Source of the DNA: Flavobacteriales bacterium | GTDB lineage: Bacteria > Bacteroidota > Bacteroidia > Flavobacteriales_C > GCA-002722245 | NCBI GenBank assembly: GCA_023251095.1 | Contig: JAHEZL010000021.1 | Span: 31,772 to 95,771 of the forward strand | Length of the DNA: 64,000 nt | Direction: 5' to 3' | Shown: positions 34,945 to 44,710 of the stretch, one piece after another | Layout: each line of letters begins with the position of its first letter | How positions within the stretch are numbered: position 1 is the first letter of the stretch | Position numbers and translations under genes: made by a program | Notes under the pieces: model-generated | What the model saw: only the letters and a program-made list of their open reading frames with translations | What the model was told of the DNA's origin: nothing | Databases searched by the model: none

Positions 34945-35575
34945 TGCGCTATTAATTTTTGGAAGCAGCTTTTTTTTATTCTCGTGTAGTGATAGCGAAG
35001 AAGAAACTTTGCCTTTTTACAACAGTGCCGAATTTTCTGCCGAGTGGATAAGTCCTACTGAAGCGAAGTACGACAGCATTCATGTGGTGGATACCTTCTC
35101 ATTAAAAAATCAATTGGGACAAACCATCACTAAAGATTCTCTAAACGGATTTATTTATGTGGCCAATTTCTTTTTCACTTCTTGTCCGGGAATTTGTCCT
35201 AAAATGACCAGTAACCTGCAAGTGCTGCAAGACAGTTTTGCTGCCAATCCTCAAATAAAATTAGTTTCTTTTTCAGTGATGCCGTGGGTGGATACTGTTG
35301 CGGAGCTGAAGGAATATGGCGAGATTCACGCTGTTAATCCTTCCAAATGGTATTTACTCACAGGATCTAAAGAACGCATTTACGATTTAGGAAGAAAATC
35401 GTATTTCGCCGAAAAAGGATTGGGCTTACAAAAAACAACAAAGGAATTTTTACACACCGAATCCATGTTGTTGGTGGATAAAAAAGGAAGATTGCGTGGA
35501 ATTTATAACGCCACTCAGAAGGTAGATATCGAACGGGTTTCGGAGGATATTAAGGTTTTATTGCGCGAAGAATAA
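34898..35575 (+). CDS. SCO1/SenC family copper chaperone/thioredoxin-like lipoprotein
   Basis: 225 residues. The N-terminus has a hydrophobic stretch ending FLFSC (lipobox Cys30). The thioredoxin-fold copper site is complete: TSCPGICPKM (Cys96, Cys100) and LHTESM (His186). SCO proteins deliver copper to cytochrome oxidase CuA or act in periplasmic redox. The 47-base overlap with the MORN gene is long; a later non-ATG start is possible, but the signal sequence needs most of the overlap. No oxidase genes are in the window, while a metal-responsive sigma set lies just upstream, favouring a copper response role (inference). Confidence 0.88.
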   Translation: MEWLADLIACRLAKISALLIFGSSFFLFSCSDSEEETLPFYNSAEFSAEWISPTEAKYDSIHVVDTFSLKNQLGQTITKDSLNGFIYVANFFFTSCPGICPKMTSNLQVLQDSFAANPQIKLVSFSVMPWVDTVAELKEYGEIHAVNPSKWYLLTGSKERIYDLGRKSYFAEKGLGLQKTTKEFLHTESMLLVDKKGRLRGIYNATQKVDIERVSEDIKVLLREE

Positions 35576-35580
35576 AGACT

Positions 35581-36567
35581 TTATTTTTTTTCAAAAACTG
35601 CTCCGATCAAATCTTTATACGTCGTCCACAAATCCGAAAAAAGTCCTTTTTGATTGTAAGGATTTTCATCTAAACCTATTTTTTCAACTACTGCATTTTC
35701 TTTAAAAGTTCCCATTAATCGGTCCCACACGGTGAGGAAATTAGAGAAGTTGTAATTGTAGTGCGCTGCATCTGCAGAGTGGTGGATGCGATGCGCCATG
35801 GGTGAAATCAGAACATATCTTCCAAACCATCCCCAATCGGATTTTATTTCCGAGTGGATTAATAAATTGTGCAGTTCGGTAATGATGTAATAAATCAAAT
35901 AAGATTCCAGCGGCATTCCAAACACAATAAAAGGAATGACTTTAAAAAACTGGTTGAGTGCGTTTTCAATAAAGTGTACACGATAATAAGTGATGGTTCC
36001 CATTTCCTCTGCCGAGTGGTGAAAGCGGTGCACCATCCACCACCATTTTACCGAATGTGCAAAGCGATGAATCCAGTAAGAAATCAATTCGCTGTAAAGA
36101 GAAACAACAATGAATTGCAGCCAGGGCCAGGAAATGTAGGCTCCTAAATTCATTTGCATGGAATCAACACTCACTATTCCGAAAGCCAGGTAGCCGATTC
36201 CGAAAGTGAGCACTACCGATAAAAATTTAAATGAATTGGTGACGGCCAGCACAAAAAAGAACAAATCCATTTTCAGTGATTTGTTGTTGAAGTGTAGTAG
36301 TTTTTTCAATGAACAGTTTTCCCAACCTACCCATAGGATTTCAATGGTGAGTGCCGCAACAACAATAAAAAAATCTGTGAAGAGATGTTTCCAGTTAAAA
36401 TCCAGTAAGTCTATAACGTTGTGAATTCTCTTTGAAATAAAGGGTTTCAGAGATTCGGGATTGTTCCATGCGGCAAGCAGGTGTTCCTGAAAATGAAAAA
36501 CAAAAATCGCTATTGCCAGTCCGATGATGAGCAGCCACCGGGTGATATTTTTTTTGGATTGCAACAC
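35581..36567 (-). CDS. Sterol desaturase/fatty acid hydroxylase family membrane protein
   Basis: 328 residues with about four to five membrane helices. The di-iron histidine boxes are all present: HRFAH, HRFHHSAEEM and HRIHHSADAAHYN, plus HNLLIHSE. Such enzymes hydroxylate or desaturate lipids using O2; the substrate is not readable. Four bases separate it from the ispD stop, so it is the last gene of the ftsX-to-ispD reverse-strand run. Convergent with SCO1: only five bases lie between the two stops, with an AT-rich mini-palindrome there. Confidence 0.85.
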   Translation of the reverse strand: MLQSKKNITRWLLIIGLAIAIFVFHFQEHLLAAWNNPESLKPFISKRIHNVIDLLDFNWKHLFTDFFIVVAALTIEILWVGWENCSLKKLLHFNNKSLKMDLFFFVLAVTNSFKFLSVVLTFGIGYLAFGIVSVDSMQMNLGAYISWPWLQFIVVSLYSELISYWIHRFAHSVKWWWMVHRFHHSAEEMGTITYYRVHFIENALNQFFKVIPFIVFGMPLESYLIYYIITELHNLLIHSEIKSDWGWFGRYVLISPMAHRIHHSADAAHYNYNFSNFLTVWDRLMGTFKENAVVEKIGLDENPYNQKGLFSDLWTTYKDLIGAVFEKK

Positions 36568-36571
36568 CGTT

Positions 36572-37243
36572 TTAGTCCTTAATGCTTAACAAAGCTTCGG
36601 CAAAAAGTAAGTCGGAGGGATAGGTGATCTTAATATTGTGTTCATCGCCTTTCACCAGATTTATTTTGCCGCCTAAAAATTCAAAAACCGATGCATCATC
36701 AGTAAAGGTAGGCTCTTCATCAGCGAAGTATCCTTTTTTAATTTTCGACCACCAGAAGCATTGCGGTGTTTGAATCAATACATATTGTTCACGGGGAACG
36801 GATTTATTTTTTCCGTTTTCCACTTTGCGCAAAGAATCTTTGCAAGGGGAAAATGGAATGGCATTTCCATTTTTTTCGGCTGCAGAAAATATTTGTTTGA
36901 TGTTTTTTTCTGTGATCAGCGGGCGTACGGCATCATGAATGCCCACCACGCATTCTTCGGCGATGAGCGACATTCCGTTTTTCACCGATTCAAAGCGCGA
37001 TTTTCCGCCGCCTATGATTTGGTGCGGGATAGCAAAATGATATTTTCTTTTGAGTTCTTCCCAGTAAATCACTTCTCGTTTGGGCAATACCACTATGATT
37101 TTCATGTCGTGATAAGCATGGTAGAATTTTTCAATCGTGTGAAATAAAATGGGTTTGCCTTTCAGTTTCAAAAACTGTTTCGGAATGTCACTTCCCAATC
37201 GGGAACCACTTCCTCCGGCAACGATGATGATGGCTTTTTGCAT
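36572..37243 (-). CDS. ispD: 2-C-methyl-D-erythritol 4-phosphate cytidylyltransferase
   Basis: 223 residues, normal size. It transfers CMP to MEP in the non-mevalonate isoprenoid pathway. The nucleotide-binding N-terminus AGGSGSRLGSDIPKQFLKLKGKP is canonical, with GIHDAVRPLI in the middle and TPQCFWW ... FTDDASVFEFLG toward the end. It supplies precursors for the polyprenyl synthase at 28852 and for the UppP substrate. Read on the reverse strand after queA, with a terminator between them. Confidence 0.95.
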   Translation of the reverse strand: MQKAIIIVAGGSGSRLGSDIPKQFLKLKGKPILFHTIEKFYHAYHDMKIIVVLPKREVIYWEELKRKYHFAIPHQIIGGGKSRFESVKNGMSLIAEECVVGIHDAVRPLITEKNIKQIFSAAEKNGNAIPFSPCKDSLRKVENGKNKSVPREQYVLIQTPQCFWWSKIKKGYFADEEPTFTDDASVFEFLGGKINLVKGDEHNIKITYPSDLLFAEALLSIKD

Positions 37244-37260
37244 ACAGCGATTAAGGTATA

Positions 37261-37294
37261 AAAAAAGGTCTAAAGTTTTAAGCTTTAGACCTTT
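37261..37294 (-). terminator. Terminator after queA
   Basis: Perfect 12-bp stem (AAAGGTCTAAAG 37264-37275 with 37283-37294), 7-base loop; on the reverse strand it is followed by a T run (complement of 37261-37266). It lies between the queA stop and ispD start. Confidence 0.85.
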
Positions 37295-37314
37295 AAAATT
37301 AATTTTTCTTTCAA

Positions 37315-38364
37315 TTACAGGATCAGCATTGCGTCACCGTAAGAGTAGAATTTGTATTTGTCTTTGATTGCTTTTTTGTAAGCCTCGTTGATGAGGTCAT
37401 AACCGCCAAATGCAGAAACCATCATCAATAAGGTAGATTCAGGCATGTGGAAATTGGTGATCATACAGTTGGCAACGCTAAAGTCGTATGGAGGAAAAAT
37501 AAATTTGTTGGTCCACCCTTCATAAGGTTTCAGGAAACCATCAGTAGATACTGAAGTTTCAATGGCTCTCATGGTTGTAGTTCCAACGGCACAGATTTTC
37601 TTTTTTTCTAATTTCCCTTTGTTAACGATATCTACCGCTTTTTGAGGGATGATTACTTTTTCCGAATCCATTTTGTGTTTCGTTAAGTCTTCCACTTCCA
37701 CAGAGCGGAAAGAACCTAAACCAACGTGTAAAGTCAGTTCAGCGAAATTCACGCCTTTCAACTCTAAACGTTTCAACAAATCTTTGCTGAAGTGTAAACC
37801 TGCAGTTGGAGCGGCAACGGCACCTTCGTTTTTAGCAAAAATGGTTTGGTAGCGCTCTTCATCGGCAGCCTCTACTTTACGGGTGATGTATTTAGGAAGC
37901 GGAGTTTCACCTAAATCTCTTAGTATTTTTCTGAATTCTTCGTACGGACCGTCGTGTAAGAAACGCAAAGTTCTTCCGCGGGAAGTAGTATTGTCGATTA
38001 CCTCAGCAACGAAGTCATCATTTTCGCCGAAGTACAATTTATTACCTATTCTGATTTTACGTGCAGGATCCACTAATACGTCCCACAGGAGAGATTCGCG
38101 ATCCAGTTCTCTCAATAAAAACACTTCAATTTTAGCACCTGTTTTTTCTTTGTTTCCATACATTCTTGCAGGAAATACTTTGGTGTCATTTAAAACCATT
38201 ACATCGCCATCATCGAAATAGCCGAGCACATCTTTAAATTTTTTGTTTTCAATTTTACCGGTTGCGCGGTTTACCACCATGAGTTTACACTCGTCTCTAA
38301 CCGGAGAAGGATGCATGGCTAATAATTCTTTAGGGAAGGTGAACTTGAACTGAGATAACTTCAT
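37315..38364 (-). CDS. queA: tRNA preQ1(34) S-adenosylmethionine ribosyltransferase-isomerase
   Basis: 349 residues. QueA moves the ribosyl group of SAM to preQ1 in tRNA during queuosine synthesis. Conserved blocks: [61 protein letters not shown] and [17 protein letters not shown]. Complete and intact. A dispersed repeat separates it from truB, its usual neighbour in this group. Confidence 0.96.
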   Translation of the reverse strand: MKLSQFKFTFPKELLAMHPSPVRDECKLMVVNRATGKIENKKFKDVLGYFDDGDVMVLNDTKVFPARMYGNKEKTGAKIEVFLLRELDRESLLWDVLVDPARKIRIGNKLYFGENDDFVAEVIDNTTSRGRTLRFLHDGPYEEFRKILRDLGETPLPKYITRKVEAADEERYQTIFAKNEGAVAAPTAGLHFSKDLLKRLELKGVNFAELTLHVGLGSFRSVEVEDLTKHKMDSEKVIIPQKAVDIVNKGKLEKKKICAVGTTTMRAIETSVSTDGFLKPYEGWTNKFIFPPYDFSVANCMITNFHMPESTLLMMVSAFGGYDLINEAYKKAIKDKYKFYSYGDAMLIL

Positions 38365-38535
38365 ACTTTTTTCTATTTGTCCGTAAGGGAATATGAATTA
38401 GGAGTCTGCGGACCGGCTCATTTTCACAAATCTTACGGGATTTATGATTAAAAATAATAATGACGAGGCGCAAATGTAATACAAGAAGGAGGCGAAATCA
38501 ATAGCTGGGGAAAATAAATATTGTTGGCTTTTTGT
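38365..38535. other. Gene-free leader of queA, no clear element
   Basis: The first half of the 362-base gap between queA and truB. I see only a weak potential stem of CCGTAAG (38381-38387) with CTTACGG (38432-38438) enclosing 44 bases, and AT-rich sequence. The rest of the gap is the MITE-like repeat. Confidence 0.3.
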
Positions 38536-38724
38536 AAAATCCCTCTTGCTATCACACAATTCCCCCTGCACTCTCCCTTTTACAAAGGGAGAAGCCCATA
38601 ATCATCCATTCTCAAAAAGCTCATTCATTTTCACAACGCGATTTTCAGAAAATGCCAGCTAACTAACTTCCTCCTTTGGAAAAGGAGGAGTGCGAGGGAA
38701 TCTGTGCGATGGAAAGGAGGATTT
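38536..38724 (+). repeat. MITE-like dispersed repeat, copy 2
   Basis: 189 bases, from AAAATCCCTC to GGAGGATTT. It has the same order as 8654-8825: hairpin CTCCCTTT/AAAGGGAG, a middle section with CATTTTCACAAC, AAATGC and AGCTAAC, then hairpin CTCCTTT/AAAGGAG. It ends three bases before the truB stop, so it probably also supplies the 3' end of the truB message. Confidence 0.75.
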
Positions 38725-38726
38725 AT

Positions 38727-39467
38727 TTATTGAAGTGATTTTACAAATTCCTCAATGGTCATGGCATCCGCCAGTTTGAAATTTCCAATGCGTGTTCGGC
38801 ACAAGGCGCTGAGGTGGGCACCGCTGTTGAGCTCTTCCCCGAAGTCGCGGGCCAGTGAACGGATGTACGTTCCCTTGCTGCAAACAATTCTGAAATCCAC
38901 TTCGGGCATGGCAATACGCGTGATTTCAAATTTGGTGATGCTGATTGTTTTGGCTTGTATTTCTGCTGTTTTTCCTGAGCGGGCAATTTTGTAGGCGCGA
39001 CGCCCATTGATGCGGATGGCCGAAAAAATAGGCGGAACCTGGTCAAAAGTTCCTGTGAATTTTTGTGCCGCAGTCTGAATCATTTCTTTCGTGATATGAT
39101 CCGTGGGATAATATTTATCAATTTCTTTTTCCAAGTCGTAGCAAGGGGTGGTGGCGCCCAAAACAAAGGTGCCGGTATATTCTTTTTCTTCGGCCTGGTA
39201 TTTATCTATGTTTTTGGTTTCCTTACCGGTGCATATGATGAGCAATCCGGTGGCTAAGGGATCGAGCGTGCCGGCGTGTCCGACTTTCAATCTGAATTTT
39301 TCTTTTTTCTGAGTGGAGATAACACCGGGAACGTGGTTGATATAGGTTTCCGGACTCAAATATTGTTTGATGGTAAATTTTACTTTGTATACCGCGTTGA
39401 AGGAAGTCCAGTGCAGCGGTTTATTAATGAGAACAACATTTCCGGTGATGTAGGGGGAGTCGCTCAT
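38727..39467 (-). CDS. truB: tRNA pseudouridine(55) synthase
   Basis: 246 residues. TruB isomerises U55 in the T-loop of tRNAs. Catalytic Asp in KVGHAGTLDPLATGLLIICTG; NKPLHWTSFNAVYKVK at the start; PPIFSAIRINGRRAYKIAR and CSKGTYIRSLARDFG follow. The stop lies beside a dispersed repeat. Start overlaps the uppP stop by one base. Confidence 0.95.
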   Translation of the reverse strand: MSDSPYITGNVVLINKPLHWTSFNAVYKVKFTIKQYLSPETYINHVPGVISTQKKEKFRLKVGHAGTLDPLATGLLIICTGKETKNIDKYQAEEKEYTGTFVLGATTPCYDLEKEIDKYYPTDHITKEMIQTAAQKFTGTFDQVPPIFSAIRINGRRAYKIARSGKTAEIQAKTISITKFEITRIAMPEVDFRIVCSKGTYIRSLARDFGEELNSGAHLSALCRTRIGNFKLADAMTIEEFVKSLQ

Positions 39468-40258
39468 TATACAATATTCAGCTCCATTCCCGCGAGATAA
39501 AGGATGATAATTACAGCTCCTACAACGATTCTGTAATATCCGAAAACTTTAAATCCGTGTTTGGTTAAATAGCCGATGAAAGTTTTGATGGCCAGCATCG
39601 CTACCACGAAAGCCACCAGATTTCCAACGATAAGCACATTGATTTGATGGCTGTCGAGAGAAATTCCTTCCTGATAATAATCCAGTAATTTTTTCGCCGT
39701 TGCGGCAAACATAGTAGGTACTGCTAAAAAGAAAGAAAATTCAGCTGCTGCTTTTCTGGTAAGGTTTTGCGTTAAGCCTCCTATGATGGTGGCTGCTGAT
39801 CGGGAAACTCCCGGTATCATGGCAATCACCTGAAACAAACCAATTTTCAATGCCGACGGATAGCTGGGTTCTGCATCACTTTTTCCTTTGTCGTCAAATA
39901 ATTTATCCAGCATTAAAAAGACAACGCCGCCAATGAAAAGCGTAATGCCCACTACCAAAACATTTTCCAGTAAGGCATCTATGTAATCGTTTAAAAGCAC
40001 GCCAAATACTACAGCAGGAATAAAGGCCACAACGAGTTTGAAATAAAATTCTTTGGTTTGAAAAAATCTTTTCCAGTACAAAACCACTACCGATAAAATG
40101 GCGCCGAGCTGAATAACAATGGTAAATAATTTGGTAAAGGCTTCGTGTGAAATCCCCATGGCAGAGGATGTGATGATCATGTGGCCGGTAGAAGAAATGG
40201 GAAGAAATTCAGTAATGCCTTCTACGATGGCAATGATAATGGCTTCAAAAAAGGTCAT
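39467..40258 (-). CDS. uppP: Undecaprenyl-diphosphatase (BacA type)
   Basis: 263 residues, polytopic. It recycles undecaprenyl diphosphate to the monophosphate lipid carrier for cell wall synthesis. Signature [17 protein letters not shown] at the N-terminus and the [14 protein letters not shown] motif in the second half. Part of the ftsX-DUF3098-uppP-truB unit with 1-6 base gaps or overlaps. Confidence 0.95.
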   Translation of the reverse strand: MTFFEAIIIAIVEGITEFLPISSTGHMIITSSAMGISHEAFTKLFTIVIQLGAILSVVVLYWKRFFQTKEFYFKLVVAFIPAVVFGVLLNDYIDALLENVLVVGITLFIGGVVFLMLDKLFDDKGKSDAEPSYPSALKIGLFQVIAMIPGVSRSAATIIGGLTQNLTRKAAAEFSFFLAVPTMFAATAKKLLDYYQEGISLDSHQINVLIVGNLVAFVVAMLAIKTFIGYLTKHGFKVFGYYRIVVGAVIIILYLAGMELNIV

Positions 40259-40261
40259 GGG

Positions 40262-40495
40262 CTATTCCGGTTTTTTCAGAATTCCGAAAAGTACAACGCC
40301 CAACCCTATTAATACTGTGATAGGAGCAGCTGTGATGCGGCGTGCGCTGAATATTTCTTTGTCGTTGAATTGCGTAGGATCATTTGTTCCGCCACCCGAC
40401 AGTAAAATAAAACCAATGGCCATGATCACTACTCCTGCAATGATGAGGAGGTAATTTTTTTTGCCGAATTCAAAAGCTTGTTCTTTCTTTTCCAT
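40262..40495 (-). CDS. DUF3098 small membrane protein
   Basis: 77 residues with two helices (about 15-32 and 53-72) joined by a polar loop containing SGGGTNDPTQFND. The position between ftsX and uppP is where DUF3098 sits in Bacteroidota. Function unknown. Co-transcription is expected, with gaps of six and three bases. Confidence 0.85.
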   Translation of the reverse strand: MEKKEQAFEFGKKNYLLIIAGVVIMAIGFILLSGGGTNDPTQFNDKEIFSARRITAAPITVLIGLGVVLFGILKKPE

Positions 40496-40501
40496 TTTTA
40501 T

Positions 40502-41386
40502 TTAATAATAAAGTTCGTCTGTTTTCAATCGCAGGAATTTGTTTACTGCGATAATGGTGGATAAACCGGTGATCAGGATACCGAGGCCCATCAATCCGGC
40601 ATACAACATTAAGTTCATTTCGGGATTTTGTATGTCGGCAAAATCCGGTTGGTGATCAATTAAAAATGACAGGAAACTCATCAGCATAACAATCGCCAAA
40701 AGCGCGCCGATGATGCCTTGCAGAATGGCACTCAAAATAAATGGTTTACGGATAAACGACCATTTGGCTCCGATGAGCTGCATGGTTCTGATTAAAAATC
40801 TTTGTGAATAAACTTTTAAGCGAAGGGTATTGTTGATGAGTACAATGGCGATAAACAATAAAACCGAACTTATGCCGAGTAGCCATGGCTTTGCTTTTTC
40901 AACGTTTTGATGCACTTTCATCAAATTGCCGCCATCGTATTTTACATCGGAAACAACAGGGAGTTTCAATAACTCGACTTCCATTTTTTTCAAAGAATCG
41001 GGATGAGTGTATTCAGCTTTCATGGTGATGACTACCGAAGCTTCCAGCACTTTTTCATCGCCAACGATATCATCAAATTCTTCTTCGGGATCGAGTTCTT
41101 CGGCCAGTATTTTTTTTGCAGAATCCTGATCGATAAAACTGGTGCTTAATACAAAATCTTTGGCCTCCATCATTTTTTTGAACTGAAGCACATCTACTTT
41201 CTTTGCGTCATCTTTGAGGTAGATATTGCATTCAAAGTTTTCTTTTACTTTATCCGAGATGGCTTTAACGTTCAGGATCAGCAGTCCGAGCAGGCCCATT
41301 ACAAACAATACCAGTGAAATACTGATGACAGTTGAGATGTACGATATTCTCGTTCGCCAAACGTTTATGTTACTTTTCCATTCCAT
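40502..41386 (-). CDS. ftsX: Cell division ABC-transporter-like protein FtsX
   Basis: 294 residues: a first helix (about 17-37), an extracytoplasmic domain (about 45-165) with NCNIYLKDD-like opening and a DLDPEEEFDDIVGDE acidic stretch, then three helices (about 175-195, 222-245, 262-282). FtsX with FtsE governs peptidoglycan hydrolase activation at division; ftsE is not in the window. It heads the reverse-strand run and is divergent from leuS. Confidence 0.9.
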   Translation of the reverse strand: MEWKSNINVWRTRISYISTVISISLVLFVMGLLGLLILNVKAISDKVKENFECNIYLKDDAKKVDVLQFKKMMEAKDFVLSTSFIDQDSAKKILAEELDPEEEFDDIVGDEKVLEASVVITMKAEYTHPDSLKKMEVELLKLPVVSDVKYDGGNLMKVHQNVEKAKPWLLGISSVLLFIAIVLINNTLRLKVYSQRFLIRTMQLIGAKWSFIRKPFILSAILQGIIGALLAIVMLMSFLSFLIDHQPDFADIQNPEMNLMLYAGLMGLGILITGLSTIIAVNKFLRLKTDELYY

Positions 41387-41465
41387 TCAGCGGCTAAAAT
41401 AAGAAAAAAAGGTTTAGAGCCTGAAACATAATTGCTTATTTTCGCAACATATAAAAGTTAAGTCA

Positions 41466-44183
41466 GTGGAATATAATTTCAGAGAAGTAGAAGCCAAATG
41501 GAGAGCCAAATGGGCTTCCGATAAAACATATAAAACAGGAACAGAAGTTGGGAAACCCAAGTGTTACGTGCTCGATATGTTTCCTTATCCTTCGGGGGCG
41601 GGCTTGCATGTAGGACATCCGCTGGGGTACATTGCCAGCGATATTTACGCGCGCTATAAAAGATTGAAGGGGTTTAACGTTTTGCATCCGATGGGTTATG
41701 ATTCTTTCGGTTTGCCTGCTGAGCAGTATGCTATTCAAACCGGGCAACACCCTGCCATTACTACCAAAGAAAATATTGATCGTTACAGAGATCAGCTGGA
41801 TAAAATCGGATTTTCCTTCGATTGGGACCGTGAGGTGCGTACCAGCGATCCGTCATATTATAAATGGACGCAGTGGATTTTCATTCAGCTTTTCAATTCC
41901 TGGTACAATCCCGTGACCAAGAAAGCCGAAAAAATTGAAACGCTCATCGTTCAAATTGAAATGGAAGGGAAGTACCAATGGGAAACGCTTTCTGAAAAAG
42001 AAAAATCAGATCTTTTGCTGGAACACCGTTTGGCTTTTCTTTCTGAAACGATGGTGAACTGGTGTCCGACTTTGGGAACCGTACTCGCCAACGATGAGGT
42101 GAAAGACGGCGTTTCCGAACGCGGCGGACATCCGGTGGAAAGAAAAAAAATGTTGCAATGGAGTTTGCGCATCACAGCTTATGCTGAAAGATTGCTAAAT
42201 GATCTGGAAGGAATCGACTGGACGGAAAGCATCAAAGAAGCGCAACGCAACTGGATAGGAAAATCTACAGGATCAAGTTTGAAGTTTAAAATTGAAGGAT
42301 CTGAATTGGATCTGGAAGTTTTCACTACGCGTCCCGATACCATATTCGGCGTGTCTTTCATGGTGATTGCACCTGAGCATGACTATGTTGCTCAACTCAC
42401 TTCTGCCGATCAAAAATCTGCAGTGGAAGCCTATGTTGAAAAAGCAAAAAATCGTTCGGAGCGCGAAAGAATGGCCGATGTAAAAACCGTTACCGGAGTG
42501 TTTACAGGATCTTATGCTGTACATCCTTTTACGGGGAAAAATATTCCAATTTGGATTGGTGATTACGTTCTTGCAGGTTATGGTACAGGCGCTGTAATGG
42601 CTGTTGCCGGACATGATTCCCGTGATTACGCTTTTGCAAAAACTTTTTCTCTTCCAATTGTTCCGGTTGTTGAAGGCGGAAATATTGAAGAAGAAGCTTA
42701 CGAATCCAAAACAGGAAAAATGATCAATTCCGATTTCCTAAACGGATTAGAAGTAAAAGACGCAATGAAAAAAATCATTGCCGTGATTGAAGAAAAATCT
42801 CTCGGAAAAGGAAAAACAAATTACCGTTTGCGCGATGCTGTTTTCGGTCGTCAGCGTTATTGGGGCGAACCGATTCCGGTATATTATAAAGATGGAATTC
42901 CCGAAGTTTTGCAGGAAAGCGAATTGCCTTTGATTTTACCTGCAGTAGATAAATATTTGCCAACCCTTGCCGGAGAGCCGCCACTGGCGCGCGCCGAAAA
43001 TTGGAAGTATCACGGCAAGTACGAATATGAGTACAGCACCATGCCGGGATGGGCAGGTTCAAGCTGGTATTTTTTGCGCTACATGGATCCGCACAACGAT
43101 AAAGAATTTGTGTCGAAAGAAGCGGTAAATTATTGGCAAAATATCGATTTGTATATCGGTGGAAATGAACACGCCACCGGCCATTTATTGTATGTGCGTT
43201 TTTGGACAAAATTCCTTTTTGATTTGGGATATATTCCGGTGAATGAACCTGCGAAGAAGTTGATTAATCAAGGGATGATACAGGGGAGAAGTAATTTTGT
43301 GTATCGGGTTAATGGAACAAATAAATTCGTTTCATTCGCTTTGAAAAACGAGCATCAAACTACCGCGCTTCACGTTGATGTAAACATTGTGGAGAACGAT
43401 GTTTTGGATTTAGAAAAATTCAAAGCTTCTCGTGAAGAATATAAAAACGCCGAGTTCATTCTGGAAGACGGAAAATACATCTGCGGAGCTGAAGTCGAGA
43501 AAATGTCGAAATCAAAATACAATGTTGTGAGTCCGGATTCCATCGTTGAAAAACATGGGGCCGATTGCCTGCGCTTGTATGAAATGTTCCTCGGACCATT
43601 AGAACTCTCCAAACCATGGAACACCAACAGCATTTCAGGAACATCAAACTTCATCCGCAAACTATGGAGATTGTTCCATGATGCCGATACAAATTTTTCA
43701 GTCTCCGATGAAAAGCCGGTTAAAGAAGAATTGAAATCTCTGCACAAAATCATCAAAAAAGTACAAGAGGACATTGAGAATTTCTCTTTCAATACTTCTG
43801 TGTCGTCCTTTATGATAGCGGTGAATGAGCTGGGTGCATTGAAATGCAACAAGAGAGAAATTCTTTCTGAGTTGGTGATTTTAATTTCTCCTTACGCACC
43901 ATTTGTTGCTGAAGAATTGTGGCAAAAACTAGGAAATAAAACCAGCATCACTTATGCTACTTTTCCTGAATTTAAGGAAGAATACTTAGTGGAAAGCACT
44001 TTCAATTATCCGATTTCCTTTAATGGAAAAACCCGATTCTTCCGTGAATTCGACTTGTCCTTGTCGAAGGAAATGGTAGAAAAATCGGTCGTCGAAATGG
44101 AAGACACGCAACGCTACTTGGAAGGAAAGACGCCGAAAAAGGTGATTGTAGTGCCGGGTAAGATCGTCAATATTGTAGTATAA
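41466..44183 (+). CDS. leuS: Leucyl-tRNA synthetase
   Basis: 905 residues from a GTG start (41466). Cytoplasmic enzyme charging tRNA-Leu. The HIGH-type motif [16 protein letters not shown] (about 37-52) and the KMSKS motif (Lys679-Ser683) are intact, with the editing domain ([14 protein letters not shown] ... GTGAVMAV) between them and the anticodon-binding domain at the C-terminus. An upstream TATTTTCG (41437-41444) is near the TAnnTTTG pattern. Divergent from ftsX. Confidence 0.97.
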   Translation: MEYNFREVEAKWRAKWASDKTYKTGTEVGKPKCYVLDMFPYPSGAGLHVGHPLGYIASDIYARYKRLKGFNVLHPMGYDSFGLPAEQYAIQTGQHPAITTKENIDRYRDQLDKIGFSFDWDREVRTSDPSYYKWTQWIFIQLFNSWYNPVTKKAEKIETLIVQIEMEGKYQWETLSEKEKSDLLLEHRLAFLSETMVNWCPTLGTVLANDEVKDGVSERGGHPVERKKMLQWSLRITAYAERLLNDLEGIDWTESIKEAQRNWIGKSTGSSLKFKIEGSELDLEVFTTRPDTIFGVSFMVIAPEHDYVAQLTSADQKSAVEAYVEKAKNRSERERMADVKTVTGVFTGSYAVHPFTGKNIPIWIGDYVLAGYGTGAVMAVAGHDSRDYAFAKTFSLPIVPVVEGGNIEEEAYESKTGKMINSDFLNGLEVKDAMKKIIAVIEEKSLGKGKTNYRLRDAVFGRQRYWGEPIPVYYKDGIPEVLQESELPLILPAVDKYLPTLAGEPPLARAENWKYHGKYEYEYSTMPGWAGSSWYFLRYMDPHNDKEFVSKEAVNYWQNIDLYIGGNEHATGHLLYVRFWTKFLFDLGYIPVNEPAKKLINQGMIQGRSNFVYRVNGTNKFVSFALKNEHQTTALHVDVNIVENDVLDLEKFKASREEYKNAEFILEDGKYICGAEVEKMSKSKYNVVSPDSIVEKHGADCLRLYEMFLGPLELSKPWNTNSISGTSNFIRKLWRLFHDADTNFSVSDEKPVKEELKSLHKIIKKVQEDIENFSFNTSVSSFMIAVNELGALKCNKREILSELVILISPYAPFVAEELWQKLGNKTSITYATFPEFKEEYLVESTFNYPISFNGKTRFFREFDLSLSKEMVEKSVVEMEDTQRYLEGKTPKKVIVVPGKIVNIVV

Positions 44184-44231
44184 TATTTTTCTGATTGTCG
44201 GAGAAAAACCTTATATTGTACACTTAACACT

Positions 44232-44708
44232 ATGGTTAAATATCTGATATATAGTTTTTTTATTGTTTTCGGCCTGTCGTGTGCTGCAAATAATAAAAAC
44301 TTCAAGTCGACCGCTACAGAGTATGCTGCCGACGGCATTGTATTCATTTCCTTCAATTTTAAAAAAGACAACAACACTGTTAAGGTTTCTTATGTGGAAA
44401 CTATTCAGAGCGCGGGAACTTTGAAAACCCGCAATGAATATGAGAAAACTGAAGAATCGAAATATCTTATTCAGTTGCAGGATGAAAAAGGACGGCCTTT
44501 GGCTGATTGTTACATTGCAGACCCGTTGGTGGAACACAAAGATGTTTTCAGTGAAGATGGAAAAATAGAAAAGGGAGTGGTAAAGTTTGACGAAAAAATT
44601 ATTAGTTTAAGGATCCAGAAATTGTCTAAAGAAATTGCAAAAGCTTCTGTTTTTGAAGTTGTTGCTTCCGGTCAACCCAAATACATTATAAATTTAATTT
44701 GCAAATAA
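44232..44708 (+). CDS. Putative lipoprotein, unknown function
   Basis: 158 residues. Lipobox FGLSC places the lipid on Cys17. The body is a run of likely strands with KKDNNTVKVSYVET, KYLIQLQDEKGRPLADCYIADP and a C-terminal PKYIINLICK. No family recognised. The next gene, for an M64 peptidase, starts two bases after its stop, so the two may be functionally linked at the cell surface (inference). Confidence 0.7.
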   Translation: MVKYLIYSFFIVFGLSCAANNKNFKSTATEYAADGIVFISFNFKKDNNTVKVSYVETIQSAGTLKTRNEYEKTEESKYLIQLQDEKGRPLADCYIADPLVEHKDVFSEDGKIEKGVVKFDEKIISLRIQKLSKEIAKASVFEVVASGQPKYIINLICK

Positions 44709-44710
44709 CG

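Noticed and set aside
44184..44231. Possible hairpin TTTTTCT/AGAAAAA after leuS
   Set aside because: Short, A/T only, with a 9-base loop and no T run; not convincing as a terminator.
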